Shown piece after piece: positions 35,911 through 48,420 of a stretch of 64,000 bases of DNA. A program made the position numbers and the translations under genes. The notes beneath the pieces are model-generated. The model ran no database searches and was not told the DNA's origin. It saw only the letters and a program-made list of their open reading frames with translations. Within the stretch, counting starts at the first letter, position 1. Each line of letters begins with the position of its first letter. Origin of the DNA: Hydractinia symbiolongicarpus (lineage: Eukaryota; Cnidaria; Hydrozoa; Anthoathecata; Hydractiniidae); the NCBI RefSeq assembly GCF_029227915.1, contig NC_079880.1, positions 19,902,501-19,966,500 of the forward strand, given 5' to 3'.

Positions 35911-38515
35911 TTTTTGTTACGTCTAAACTTCGCCTTTTCAAGTCATTAACAAACGGACTATTACTTTTAAACGCACAGAAAAAATTGTCGTCCCATGATT
36001 TGTGAGCTAAATAGTACAGTTCATTACCGTTCAAATCAATCAAGCGGAACTGACTGTCATTACTGCTTAAACTGAACCAAACCTCTCATGCTGAGATGTT
36101 ATTGTAATACAGTTCCTTCTCATCTTGAGCATTAATGCGATGCTGAGCTGCTAGTATAATCAAGTTCCTTCTCATCTTGAGAATTGTGCACGAGAATCGA
36201 TTAATAGTAAGCTCTTTTCTATATCTCACGTTTACAATTAAACAGTGCAGCTCAAAATCATAACGCAGCACTAGGTTTATTATGCACCAGTTTGGATTAC
36301 TGCGTCGACGTCTAAATGCCACCTGATTAATAAATTCATTTTTTGTTTTCTTAAACTCGGTTCCCACTGTGGTTAAGTGTGTTTTAAATAAGATTTTAAA
36401 GTTAAAGCACAATGTGAACGTGTTCGTGTTTTAAAATTTTCGGCATAAAATTGTTTAAACCACAGATTAAAATAAAACCTTAGATCAAAACATTTTGATA
36501 TTGTGGTTTAAAGTTCAAAGGCGCCGACAAATGCCGAGACACATTTTGCGCATTTTCACGTTAAGACAGAAAAGAGAATAAAAAATGGCAGAGAACTTGT
36601 TAGGAGAAAACAAGGATTCTTTTAAAAGTTTTAATAGCTAAGTGGTTGAAAGCTGAAGAAGATTATGTTATGTGCTTACAAGTAGAAAACATCCCGCAAT
36701 AAAGTTAACCTTGTCTTTCGTGTTTACGCTACATGTTCGTTGCATCACGGGCTCCGGCAATATTGTTTATTCCCTTGTCTTTTTCCGAAACTTATGATAT
36801 TTAAGTTTTAAAAGGTAAAATTGAATGTCCATTTTTAAAGTACACTACCACGAAACAAGCTTTACACGAGATAAGAAGTTTGAAAGATAAAAAGTGAACG
36901 TGATCAGCTTTTCACATATATTTCTATAGAGGGTCGACCATTTCCATTGTACCGCCTAAAGAACAGGAGTCGGTGAATGTAGAGAACATATTTGTCAATG
37001 GAATGGGTTGTTATTCCTAAATTACAAAGGACTTGTACTGTCGCAAATTTATAACATTGTCGAAATTTATAATGGCAAGATTCGTAGGGCAATTTTCAAT
37101 AAATTTGTCATGATATTGTCACGATTTGTAATATTGTCGACTTATCTTAAGTGATAACAAATGCAAATGAACGGAATGAACTTTTGGTGAGCTCAGGTCC
37201 TAACCCAGGAAAGATCCTGTCATTACTCGATGATTTCTCGATTAACATACATCATTTTTCGTTTCTACCACGGCATTTTCTTCATTTAACCGATATTTTT
37301 GGTGTCAATTTCCTTACTAGATTGAACTCAAACACACAGCCTATCAAACATGTGACAAATACAATAATCCGTTATAAAGTTTTGGCAATATTGGCTTTCA
37401 GTATATATTCATATTTGTTGTTCGACGAAAAGACTGCAAACTACTTTGGTCTGTAGTTGAAAGAAAAACATTCTCCCACCATAGTAAAAAAAATAATAAA
37501 CGTGCATCCAGAACGAACGGTTAACACAAGCAAACCGTGACGCACATCCGCATAGGTGTAACAACGTTTTCCAAAAAACGCTATCACAATTAGAGTTAAA
37601 ATAAAAACACAGAAATCAGCCCGTCGTTAACACCAGGCTAAGCGTTTAGGCGTAGTAGCTTTTTCAAATAATAAGATTATCGACGCTTTACCTTCGGTTT
37701 AAATAAAAAAAAACACAGAAACTAGCCCGTCGTTACCCTCTGCAGCTAAAATAATAATAATTATTTGGAAATTTTATTTTGCAGAATAAGTTTTTAATTA
37801 ACTGCAAATAGCGTATTCATTATTGATTTAAAAAAACTCCATTTGGCTACTTCCACTTTTAGCCAGAGCCAGCTACAACACCAACGTAAAAATAACTAAT
37901 AATTTACCAAAAAAAACTGCTGCCTCGAAATCTACGTTTGTCGCCAAAATCTGAAAATTAGTTTGTTTAAGATTTTTACATGGCTAGAAAACGTGGCGAT
38001 ATGTCCATTCTAACATGTGAAAATATTGAGAAAATGAATAATCCTATAGAAACAAAGTATTTATATGAGAAAAGAGGGTAAAAAGACACCTACAAACCTC
38101 AGACCACCATCACGTCCAAACCAAAATTGCTCTCGTAACATGTTTACTTTTTTTAAGCTCTGCCGTGATTTCACAATTAAGCTGCGTGCAATCAAAAGAA
38201 AGTTCGTAAAAATCGGGTTCCTCAGGGATTTTCTGAAACCCTTTTAAACACACAGATTACGGTTATTATTAAAGAGATAAAATCACTAAATCGGTAACTG
38301 GTAGCATATTATTAAAGCTACTTTAAATTATAGTAGCATACTTTTTGTTTGCTTACTACACAGGATATGGTATATATAGCTATACAAATTACTTAGAGAA
38401 CTCATAAGGAAACTTTTTGTGCTTGAATTTTATAAAATAAAGATTTTTCTACAAAAACAACAACACGTTAGTTAGTTAGTAGGTAGAAGCGATACTAACA
38501 GCGTTTTTATAATAT
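35911..38515. other. Promoter-side flank and gene-free stretch
   Basis: This holds the upstream flank of the pseudo-astacin gene. A minus-strand 108-codon frame (36086-36412) and a 70-codon frame (35831-36043) are open but unrecognised; both include local direct repeats (TTCCTTCTCATCTTGAG at about 36111 and 36165). A direct repeat of roughly 30 bp, with the core AGCCCGTCGTTA, occurs at about 37603-37635 and 37707-37735. No conserved domain or RNA gene is seen. Confidence 0.4.
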
Positions 38516-38524
38516 ATAGCTGTC

Positions 38525-38722
38525 CCCAGCAGACACGATCTTGCAGCAATGTTGTATTCAAGTTGCTTTTACATCGCGACGTTGCTCAACTAAGATTGAA
38601 CATTGTAGCAATGTTACGTCTGCAACGTCGTTTAGGTTATATCGTAACAACGTTGTATGAATGTTGTAAGATTCTTTGAGAAATATCGTAAAACTGCAGT
38701 CATTGCAACAATGTTCTAACAT
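38525..38722. repeat. Cluster of GCAACGTT-type motifs (left)
   Basis: Many imperfect copies of GCAACGTTG, GCAATGTTG and CAACGTCG are spaced about 20-30 bp apart. A matching cluster lies at 41195-41355. Paired clusters like this are typical of subterminal repeats of DNA transposons. Confidence 0.6.
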
Positions 38723-39741
38723 CATCGTATAAGCGATTATAAGTAGTTTTATTTACCAACAAATAAAATTAATTTATATAAAAACTTTTACTAAGTAGTA
38801 AAAAAACGTCATTATAAACTAATAAACCTTTACTTTTGATCAGCGATCTAATAAAAAGAACCTACAAAATTGCCACCTGGGCAAAAATATGGCGCAGGGA
38901 ACGAAAAAAAGGAAGAATGGGATGTAATGGCGCGAAAAAGTAATCGCGCCATTAGATCCCATTCTTCTCAAAAATTTAGTTTGATTTTGACATTGTTATG
39001 GGGAGAGTTGCTTGGATTTTTATTTCTTGTTAGCTTTTTATTTTTGATAGTTGATTTGAAATAAAAAGAGAAATATGGTTTTAAGACTTTAAGTAACTAG
39101 CTAGATATCTGTCTAAGTAGCTACTGTAGCTAACTATTTCTTTAGCTACAACAGGATTAAGGTTATAGATTAGGGTTAGTAGTGGCTGCTTGTTTATTTT
39201 TACTTGCTACTTATTATTATCATTCGGTATAAGGCCACAAAGTTTACCTAACTTATCAAATTTTAGTGGATGTGCTTCACTGTCCATATTTCTGCGCGGA
39301 ATAATTACTTGCCGGCAAGGATTGCCACTTTAATCAGAGAAACTTTGAGAGAAATTTCTACCTTTTCACAAAACTTTGTCTTTCTTCAACGTTTGTTCAG
39401 TAATAAAATTTTTAAATCATCGATTTGTGAAAGTGTATCCACTAAAATTTTCAAAAAAATTTTGTAGTTTTAAAGACGTTAGTGCCGAAATAAATTAGAA
39501 AGGCTGTATTATAAATTATATTATATACACCATATTTGTCTTGTTAGAACTTGTTTTCCGTTCACATTTTCACAGTTTTCCTTGTTGTTATTAAGCGAAG
39601 CTATTTGAGAAGGAGATAAGTAGACACATTAGGCGAAATTGGAAAATTAATTTTCACAAATTGAAAATTTGTAAAGTAGTTATATATTAAATCATTTTTA
39701 CGATTTTTTGTTCATTCATATATATATTTAATTCCTTTAGT

Positions 39742-39906
39742 ATGTCTAAAGAGTACAAACGACAATGGAGAAAACGAGTGATGATTGAAAGAGAGATTCT
39801 TCTCTCTGAATCATCACCTGAAGAAGTTAGCAATGATGGCACACATAAGGTAGTGTTGAGTGAGCATGAAGCGTCAATCCTCGAACTAGATGGACCATCA
39901 TGTTAG
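39742..39906 (+). CDS. Hypothetical 54-residue basic/acidic protein
   Basis: ATG at 39742 follows a pyrimidine-rich stretch ending in TTTAG. The product starts MSKEYKRQWRKRVMIEREIL (very basic) and turns acidic (SESSPEEVSNDG), ending in a stop at 39904-39906. I do not recognise a family. The basic N-terminus and its position between two GCAACGTT-motif clusters suggest the first exon of a transposon protein. It could also be a chance frame. Confidence 0.3.
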   Translation: MSKEYKRQWRKRVMIEREILLSESSPEEVSNDGTHKVVLSEHEASILELDGPSC

Positions 39907-41194
39907 CGTAAGTGTATAATTGATTAGTTCTTATCATCTTGCTTTATTATATTTTAAGGAAATTCTGTTTATAGGATTGCAAGCTACTCTCTTTGGTCGC
40001 AATTTAATTATTACGGTACAGATGAGAAGAAAGGATTTGAAAAAATGGAGCTGTATCAAGTCGTCAAAAGTAGGTTGTAAAGTTTTTTACGGAAAGGAAT
40101 TGAAATAGGCATATACTGTGTACTTTGTTGCATGAAAATTTCACAGTCATTTTAAAATCGCAGTTCACGTAAAAAAGGAAAAGTTAGAGCAAGGTCTCAG
40201 TTTCGAAAATGTGCTTCTATTAAAGGGATACAAGAAACAGGAAACAAGAAAAACCCTTGTGGTTTTAAGACTCGTTCCAAGTAGACAAATGATTAGCAGT
40301 TTTTTTTCTCGAATTTCTTTGTTTAGTAGATCACAACAGGCAGAATCAATCAATTCTTGAATTATTACTGAGACAAGCGCAATTATCATATAAGTAGTCA
40401 TCACACTTAAATTACCTAGAACGACCGTGTGATGTACGGCAATCTCAACATTATAATCTATCTTTAGGAGCTATTACAGCAAATCACAAGAATTGTAAGG
40501 TTGGTAAAATCAAGGAACGCATTTAAAGTTTCCTCCGGTATGCTTCCGATCGAGAAAGCGGTGTTGGAAGGAGGAAGAAAAATATACTTGAAAAAATGGA
40601 AGTAAAGAAAAACTTGGCAATAAGAGAAGGGTACCGCTCTAGTCAAGCGATTCAGAAAAAGAATCATAGCTTTTTCCAAGAACTTGATTTTGATTTTGTG
40701 ATAGTCCGGGTCCATTGTGGCATGCCCTAAAGGAATAATTTTTTACGAGAACTAATTTAAACTAATTTTGAGAACTAATTTTGCGACGCAAGCAATGCCT
40801 ATATTTTGCGAGAATAGGGTATATCAATTTAAGGTAAACATGGAAACAAAAAAGGGTTGCTCGAGTCAGAGAAACAATCTTAACTGCCAGAGAGTCAATA
40901 AACGACACAATTATGTTCCTGTTATAGTTTTATGTATATAATTATATATTTATATGTAAGAAGGTTAATTGTATGTATGTATATGTATGTACATAATATA
41001 ATTGTAAAACAAATTGACATTTTCAAGATACGAATACTATGTATATAATATATTGTAAAACAAAACTTAAAAAGAGAACAAAAAATGTTACCCCAACTAG
41101 TTATGTTTAATAAATAACCCTGTCGTTTCAATTAAAAAACAACAAATAACAAGGTTGATAATTCCCAGTTAAAAAAATTGCGAAAAACATCTTC

Positions 41195-41355
41195 AAGGTT
41201 GTTGCTACAACGTTTTAGCAACATTTATATGTTGCATTTTTGTTGCTTTGACGCTGTATAACTGTTGCCAGGTTGAGTTGTTACAACGTTGCTGAAATGT
41301 TGCGAATTCATGTTACGATGATTCCCATTTGTAACCTTCATGCAACGTTATTCTA
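41195..41355. repeat. Cluster of GCAACGTT-type motifs (right)
   Basis: Repeated GTTGCTACAACG, GCAACATT, TACAACGTTGC and GCAACGTTATTC. With the left cluster it brackets about 2.5 kb. No clear terminal inverted repeat or target duplication could be fixed by eye. Confidence 0.6.
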
Positions 41356-43849
41356 ACATACCTAATTAGCTAGCTGTATTTGATAATGCATTGGCATAAG
41401 AAGTGGTGGCTTTATTGTTAACAGAACAACATGTGGCAACCAGTGCAAAAAAATTATAGTGAAATATAATTGTTTCTGGTGGTAATACCACAATTTAGAT
41501 CTTCAAAAGATCTGGTGTAAAAAATAAAACTATCAGTCAAAACGTACTGAAGAAACACTAAAATATCAGAACGATGGCAGTAAACCACAGGAAATAGATG
41601 TAACGTGTTCTGCCAAAACATGAATAATAAACAAACTCTTATCACCATGTTCCTTTGCATGAAAAGAAGACAAACTATCTGGTACTTCTGCTGATCCAAA
41701 ACCTGTGATTAGAAATGTTCACAAGATGTTTGGAAAAAATCATTGGTTAAGAAATGGCTCACAACATTAGAAAAAATCCTGATTAAATTATATCTAAAAG
41801 GCATAAACTGAATGGACATTTACAGGGCATCTTAATGAAGTCATCTTGTGTTTCGAGCACCATTGCAGAGTTTTCGGCAGAAGTATGGAAATTTGCTCGA
41901 TGAATCATGTTTTTCATTGATCATAAAGTTAAAATAGGGGTTGTCATTGAGGACGAAATCGCGGAGAGACTTGAATTTTAACCACTCTAAATGTGCGATT
42001 TAGGAATTATTTTTACGATTTTCGAAAAATATTTTAAGACTGCTTGTGTGTATATTTTTTACTTTTGAGAGATTAAGTGATCTTACATGGAGAATGCCAG
42101 TCAACTATATTTAATCCTGAATTTTGCTAAGAATTCACTCACATTGTAAATTGCAATTACTTCATCTCAAATTTTCAATCTCAGCTAAAATCTTGTCATG
42201 CGGTGAAATGTCACCCCGGTAAAGAACAACCCGGCAAGGATTTTGTTTCAAGGCAGAGATATCATATAGTCACAAAAAGTTGTCGTCCCGGGTTAAAAAA
42301 CAATGAGCATGTTGCGCGTATAGAAAATGTAACTTTAAAATAAACGATATGATAATACGATATGATATGACAAGTAGTAACAAAAGTTTACAATCCTTAA
42401 TTTAACTCTCATCATGTGTTTGGTCATAGCTGCCTTTTCTGTAAACGTTTCCTTTTGTTTTAATAAGCATGGTTTGCTTACAAATTTCGCCCGGTGTGTT
42501 GCGCTACCATTCTTCTGTAAGAGCTGCTGATTGTATTTTATTTTTGGAACTAAACTTATTCTCGGAAATTTCCATATATAGGCAAAACATTTATCAGCCT
42601 AGCCCTAATTCTCAATGTGACCATATCCTCAGCGTGTCGGCTTATTCAAATTCATTTACAAGCCTTCTTTTTTATAAGCAATTGTAACTTTAAAATCAGA
42701 CGTACGGATACTTATAAAAGTACTTCTTCGGTCTCAAAATATGCATTCTGGTTAAATTAGACTTAAAGAATAAAACAAAACACATAAAAATATCACATCA
42801 TTGTGTTGCGCTTCACATAATGCTTACCATATGCTTAAAAATCATCTTTTATATTTTAAATTTAAGCCTACGGATGCTTATAAATGTTCATTTTATATAT
42901 AAATTTTCATTATTATTTTTGAAACACTTTTCGCACATGCGATAAAAAAAACTTTTGACCTTTCGTTACTAAACAAAGAGGCTAATAAGATAAGAGAACA
43001 AACAAGAAACTTACCATAATATCTATCAGAGAACATAATATAACATAAAATAACATAACCTAACATAACATAACATAATATAAATACTAATCCTTAGCCC
43101 GTAGATGAAATATACACCCATAAAAATTTCTACGTTGATACTAGCAGTTTTTAGCTCACACAGACAGTAAGAGTTTGAAAAATGTCTAGCCGGTAACCCG
43201 TGGATAAATGCACACGTTCGCCCTTCCTTTCTATATCGCATTTTGTTATTCTGTAACATAACTTTTTTACCGTTAACAAAAAGAATATAGCTATTTATTA
43301 TATGGAGATAACAAGTTTGCGAAAACTGCTGGAATTTAATTCTTTTCACCTGTTTTCGCATCTTAATCACCTGATTAAGCATCTTGCTTTTTCTTGGTGT
43401 ATCCTTTTGATGTCTGTATCTTCTGTTATGGATGTTTTAAGCAGACACAGCATTATTTACCATACCTGAACTGTCTGAAGTTGATATCTTGATATTGTAT
43501 TTAAAGGTCATAACAGGAAATTACAACGTATATATATAAAACACAAGTTAAGGTTTTAAACAGCTTATTTGCTTATTTGTTTTACACATTTAGTACACAT
43601 TTACAACACTGTTCTGTAGATATTAAGTCATTCATAAAGAAATTTCGTTTTTAATCGCTATTAGGTTCTTGGTGCTTACAAGCGCATTTTAGATTAGCTG
43701 AGAATGTTGTCACAATTCACATCTTGCCTTACTCTTTATCTTCTGTTGCGTTTATCACTAGGTTCCGTCTATCTAAATTAGTTAGTAATATAAAATCCCC
43801 CCCTTTTACATCATCTCATAACTATCATAGATGTGTCAATAAATGCTTG
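41356..43849. other. Gene-free stretch
   Basis: Contains open frames of 81 codons (41454-41699 minus), 72 codons (42469-42687 plus) and 118 codons (43026-43382 minus), none recognised. The last is flanked by a TAACATA-type tandem repeat at about 43035-43085, which makes part of its C-terminus low-complexity. No splice partners or domains are evident. Confidence 0.4.
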
Positions 43850-44420
43850 ATATTTTGTTTCTCAATTGCGGAGTACTTACAATGCATATGATTGGATCTA
43901 ACAGACAGTTACAAATTGTGAAAACAAGCGTCTAAGGTAAAACATTATTTTTTCACAAACATATCACTTTGTATCCTGGAAATCACCTCTGTGATTATAC
44001 CAGGTATAAAACATAGAATAAACGCACAAAAAATGATAGCTGTCATCTTAAACGAACGCTTGTATTTTCGTCTATTTCCATTCCGTCTGATGTACATGTA
44101 AATCATTCTTTGTACACATAATATGATACAGATTAAGATGAAATATAGACCACACCATACCAGTATGTATATTTTAATAATAATTCAACGAAAAAAATAA
44201 CCAATAAGCGACAAAATCACGCACAATATGCATGCTATGACAGTAGTTTTCTCAATTATTTTACTTTCCATTCGTACTCTGTGTGAAAAGGGTTTTATGA
44301 TGGCTAGACACAATTCAACAGTAATCACGGCTATAGTTGTTAGTGAAATGGTCGTAAACATGAACCCAAACACGATTTGCATTTTTCTTATCTCGCATTT
44401 TTCATTCAGCGGTTTGTGTT
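43850..44420 (-). pseudogene. Class A GPCR pseudogene (TM3-TM7)
   Basis: The minus strand reads from a TM3 cysteine region (NEKCEIRKMQIVFGFMFTT) through ELCLAIIKPFSHR (the DRY position is ELC), TM4 (VIACILCVILSLIGYFF), an in-frame TGA, TM5 (LYFILICIILCVQRMIY), a basic loop (RRNGNRRKYKRSFK) and TM6 (MTAIIFCAFILCFIPG). Then come a TAA and, in a shifted frame, a TM7-like block CNCLLDPIICIV, equivalent to NPxxY. TM1-TM2 are not found upstream. It has one stop plus one frameshift, so it is a decayed rhodopsin-family receptor, oriented like the neighbouring intact receptors. Confidence 0.75.
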
Positions 44421-47062
44421 CTGTTTTTTATTTCCTGTAAGCGTTATAACAGTAATTGCGCAGGTTTTGGTTTGATTTTCCTTTGTAGATAATACATATC
44501 CATTTGTTGAATATCAAAACTTATCCACCTGACATATAAGAATAGTTAACAAGGCACAACCATACTCAATGTGTAAGGGGTTAGTGTTTGCGCTTGCTTG
44601 TGGGAAATAACCACCAGAATTATATACAAATATTCTTTATTAGCAAATATATCTATACAACAAGCTCAAAGCAAAAAGTGTCCTGGACTGCATAGTTGAC
44701 GGGACCAATTTAAAAGACGGTTTCCTGAAGACAAGCGTCAAAAGAAACTCACCTTGGCATTGCTTTTCCAACTTAAAAGGTTCCTATCTTTACTCGTGTG
44801 GTAGTGGGACGCATACAAAGTTAAAATACGCTAGTAAAAACATGTAGCAGCGTTACTTTTTTACTGAATTATGATTCGGTTGAATCAAGTTATATTTGCC
44901 TATTGTTAAGTTGTACATATCAGTACTGAATTTTCAATGAAATATTCTTTTTTTAAGGTGCTTTTTAACATTAAACATACTCTCAAAAACACTGTCATAC
45001 ATTACATACCATTTTAGAGTGATGCATTTGGGAAAAACGTTACGCAACTCACTGCAAAGCCAGCATTACAGCCATTTTGAGATAACGTGATAACATCCTG
45101 TATTACGACGGTTCCAAAGGAAGTCTAAAAGTTATTTTACACCCCGCGGATTTAAAGTCGTATAAACCACAGCATGCTTTATATATTAGTTACCATGTAC
45201 AACAAAATCCGATTGACACTAATTAAGATCCACTTTACCCGGGTTATCATTTTACATTGTCCACTGTCCTAATTAATATTGTTGCATAAAAAAATAAAAA
45301 AGTAGCTGATTATTGCATTTGTTACCACCCTATGTCTGTCTTTACACAACCGCTAATTTTTGTTCACTTTAGTTCGTTTTATTAGCCTTATCGTATATTT
45401 GCCTGTGCGAAAATTCCCGAAACGGTCATTACGTGAAAATCTTTGCGAAATTACTAGAAATGATTTATTCGCTAAAATTAATCTTCGCGACAAGTTTAAA
45501 TTTTGTAGTTGATAAAAATAATGATCAGCCTCTGTGATACGAGCACATTAAATTAAAGGTTACCTTATCTCAATATATAGGCCCGAAATGAATTAAAATT
45601 TTGGAAAATTATTCGTAGATTCAACAAAATAAGTCATCGCAAAAAACTTAAAATAGTTCATTTGTGAAAATTGAAATTTGCAAAAAATTTCTTTATGAAC
45701 CTCGATAAACTACTGTATTCAGCTTTCAAAAGACGCTTTTAACAAAAAAAACATGCCAAATTCAACTTGGATTGGCTTAACTTGCGAAGGAGTACTTAGT
45801 TCATTACATAAGCAGTATGCGTACTCGGTTCGAACCAAGTACGTAATTGAACTACTTGGGTCAATATCTTATTTGGGTTACAACAACTATAAGGTGAAGG
45901 AACCAACCTGAAAATGAGGGGGACACATTTATTATAAATTCGTCGTCCTGTATTTGGTATTTTTGATTAAAGTGAAAATCTCATCTTCGTTTTCTATAGA
46001 CAATAGCGCAGCTAGGTTTACCTTACTACCTATGTTTGACACTTACAGAAGAATGTGAAAAGTTAAATGTGCAACCAAAATTTAGTTACAGCGATTATGT
46101 TGAAGAAGCTTCCAGACAAATATACTGACGCTAAATATGGGTACTTCAAAAACTTAAAAATTGTTATTATTTTTCCCTTGAAAATGATTTTATCGATAAA
46201 CGTATTGTATGAGTTAAACAATTATTTCCAATGTTTCTTTAAACTTGTTTTTTCGTGCTTGTTTACATATTAAGCTACCATTTTTTTTGACGACGGGCAA
46301 CACCGCTCCATATCGGCCCGTGAATATGATTGCCGAAATATTCATTTTAGAACTCATTCTAACGCACCATACATGATGTTTTGTAAAGAAGAGCCAAAAT
46401 CGTCATCCAGCTTCAAATTATTTTTTTTAAATTGTAAAAAGCAGAGTTCGGATACCATTATTATTTTCTGCTAGAGGCAGAAACAGATGGTATTTAAAGA
46501 ACAAATAGTATTTTAAGTTTTTAAAAGTTTCTAAAGGATTGAATGGTTTTTAAAGGATTGTATAAAAACCAGGAAATTTATATTCAGCATATTCAATCTC
46601 TAATTGTTTTTTATGTGTTCCTTTATATTATTTGTAATAAAATCTGGTCTTAGCGCACCTGTATTAACGCAACTTAACACAATACCCAAACTTTACGATT
46701 CAGGAGCACAATTTTCAGAAGGATTCGTGGTTTTATATTCTGCGATGAGTTATATACTGTCGATGAAACATATATTTGGTTTGCTAAAGATTGTCTTTTT
46801 TATATATAGCTAATGATGCTAGCAAGGCTATTCGGCCCAGCTCATCGCATAAAAGCCCCATGTCTGGCGCCTACTAGTGACTTTGGAAAAAAAGAAATCA
46901 ATAAAAAGTTTTAGAATGTAAGAAATGAATTTACAATTTACAATTTATTTACAAATTTAATTTATAGTTAACTTTTATGGCAACCATGCCTCTTCAACGT
47001 ACCTATCAAATGTTGTTGCAGTATATATAGTCATATCTTTAAGTAATGACAATAGAAAACAA
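44421..47062. other. Gene-free stretch with repeats
   Basis: Between two receptor genes. 46020-46330 repeats part of 1080-1300, including the GGGCAACACCG unit. An imperfect palindrome with the centre GGTTCGAACC lies at about 45788-45866. TTCGCGAA-type repeats resembling the TTTGGCGAA MITE occur at about 45410-45700. Short open frames (46067-46273, 46604-46813 plus) are unrecognised. Confidence 0.5.
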
Positions 47063-47986
47063 TTATCTCCTCCGAAAAAGGTTTTTTAAAGAAGTTGACA
47101 AAAACACATATATAAAAGCATCAGTAGAATAACCAATAGAGTACATTATGTTGACTGCAATTTCCAGAGCGAAAGAATTTCCTATAACATTTCTGTAAGC
47201 CAAAAAGAATATAAAATCGGGTATTTCTATGAACAACACAAAACTGACCACCAACAGGAATGGCAATAACAAATGTAGACTAGTCCCCTTGTTTTGGCGA
47301 TGTCCCTTTCGAGTGGAAATATTTTCTTTGTGAAATGTAATGGTCTCAATAGGGATTGAAATCCTAGCTGTTACCTTTCTTTTTTGACGAATTTTTTTTA
47401 TGATGTAAAAGTACGTCAAAATGGCAATAATAACAAATACAAGATCGCCACATGGAAAACCATAAGCGTAAGAAAAATCTACAAGCTTTGCGCAGCCATG
47501 TAATGGTTCGATACGAATATAAACAAAAAGTGAAAATAATAAACACAAGGTTATCAACCACAGTGTAATCATGCAGTATTTGGTTTTTCTTGCGGACCAA
47601 TATAAAGGATAACGGATGTTTAAGTACACTTCTGCTAAACGGTCTAATGTGAGAATATACATAACCGCGTAGTAAGGTAAACACGAAGTTAAAAAACAGA
47701 TCATTGAAATGTGATATGCGAAGTTTTGTCCGCCATAAAATGTGTACAATACAATGTAAGCAGCGCCAGTTGCTGATAAACAAATTTCAGATAAACTCAG
47801 ATTGATCATAAATATAGTTTGACTTCTGCTAACGTTTGTACTTCTTGTTAATAGTAGTACTATGCCTATACTATGTAGTACCAAAGGTACAATATATGAT
47901 ACGAGTGAAATTGTCCATAATTCCATATTTGTTGTTGTTTTACTTTCCATGCATCTCAAATAAAAGTGTACTGAAATTATAATCAT
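47063..47986 (-). CDS. Class A-like seven-transmembrane receptor
   Basis: Single-exon gene of 307 codons at the first ATG. In-frame ATGs at codons 13 and 21 are alternative starts; the one at codon 21 has the better context (A at -3, G at +4). Seven hydrophobic segments: ISLVSYIVPLVLHSIGIVLL (TM1), INLSLSEICLSATGAAYIV (TM2), a TM3 with MYILTLDRLAEV, YCMITLWLITLCLLFSLFVY (TM4), DLVFVIIAILTYFYIIKKI (TM5), LHLLLPFLLVVSFVLFIEI (TM6) and NIMYSIGYSTDAFIYVF (TM7). DRY is DRL and NPxxY is TDAFIY. It ends in a basic stretch (LKNLFRRR). This fits a diverged rhodopsin-family GPCR at the plasma membrane; the ligand is unknown. The 5' flank is duplicated at the left window edge. Confidence 0.85.
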   Translation of the reverse strand: MIIISVHFYLRCMESKTTTNMELWTISLVSYIVPLVLHSIGIVLLLTRSTNVSRSQTIFMINLSLSEICLSATGAAYIVLYTFYGGQNFAYHISMICFLTSCLPYYAVMYILTLDRLAEVYLNIRYPLYWSARKTKYCMITLWLITLCLLFSLFVYIRIEPLHGCAKLVDFSYAYGFPCGDLVFVIIAILTYFYIIKKIRQKRKVTARISIPIETITFHKENISTRKGHRQNKGTSLHLLLPFLLVVSFVLFIEIPDFIFFLAYRNVIGNSFALEIAVNIMYSIGYSTDAFIYVFLSTSLKNLFRRR

Positions 47987-48090
47987 TGACCACGGTCGTG
48001 ATCTGTTGCTTTTCTGTCTTTAATCAAGATTGCATTTCAATTTTCAATCCTTCCCTTAAAAGAATCAATATTGTTTGAATGGTTTGAATT

Positions 48091-48420
48091 GGAGTAGAGT
48101 TAAGGGTAACGTAAAACAAAATTAAATGGAATGACGTTATTGTTGTTTTTCAGAGCTCAATATTTTTAATAGTTTCATTATACATCACAAAACGAACTAA
48201 CTCGAAAAAACAAAGATGTTTTCATTATAAGGTTTTGAGATCGTTAAATTATTTATTATTGATAGTTGATATTATAAGACATGTTGTGTTCGCTTTGTAT
48301 ATGCTTTAAATTAATTCTATCAGTTAGAAGGTAAAGAACTGTGATAGTTGCTTTTTCTTTTTTTAATTCAATTGATTTCAGGTGTTAGATATTTATTTTG
48401 CCTTTTATTAATTATTAATT
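48091..48420. repeat. Duplicated GPCR upstream flank (copy 2)
   Basis: Matches 1-330. It lies about 100 bp upstream of the receptor ORF at 47.06-47.99 kb, so it may hold that gene's promoter and 5' UTR. Confidence 0.75.

Noticed and set aside
36086-36412. 108-codon minus-strand gene upstream of the pseudo-astacin
   Set aside because: It is built partly from a local direct repeat with no recognisable family, signal peptide or intron signals. It was kept only as a note in the flank.
47364-47783. 139-codon minus-strand frame within the 47-kb receptor
   Set aside because: It is an alternative frame fully inside the intact seven-helix receptor, hence a shadow.
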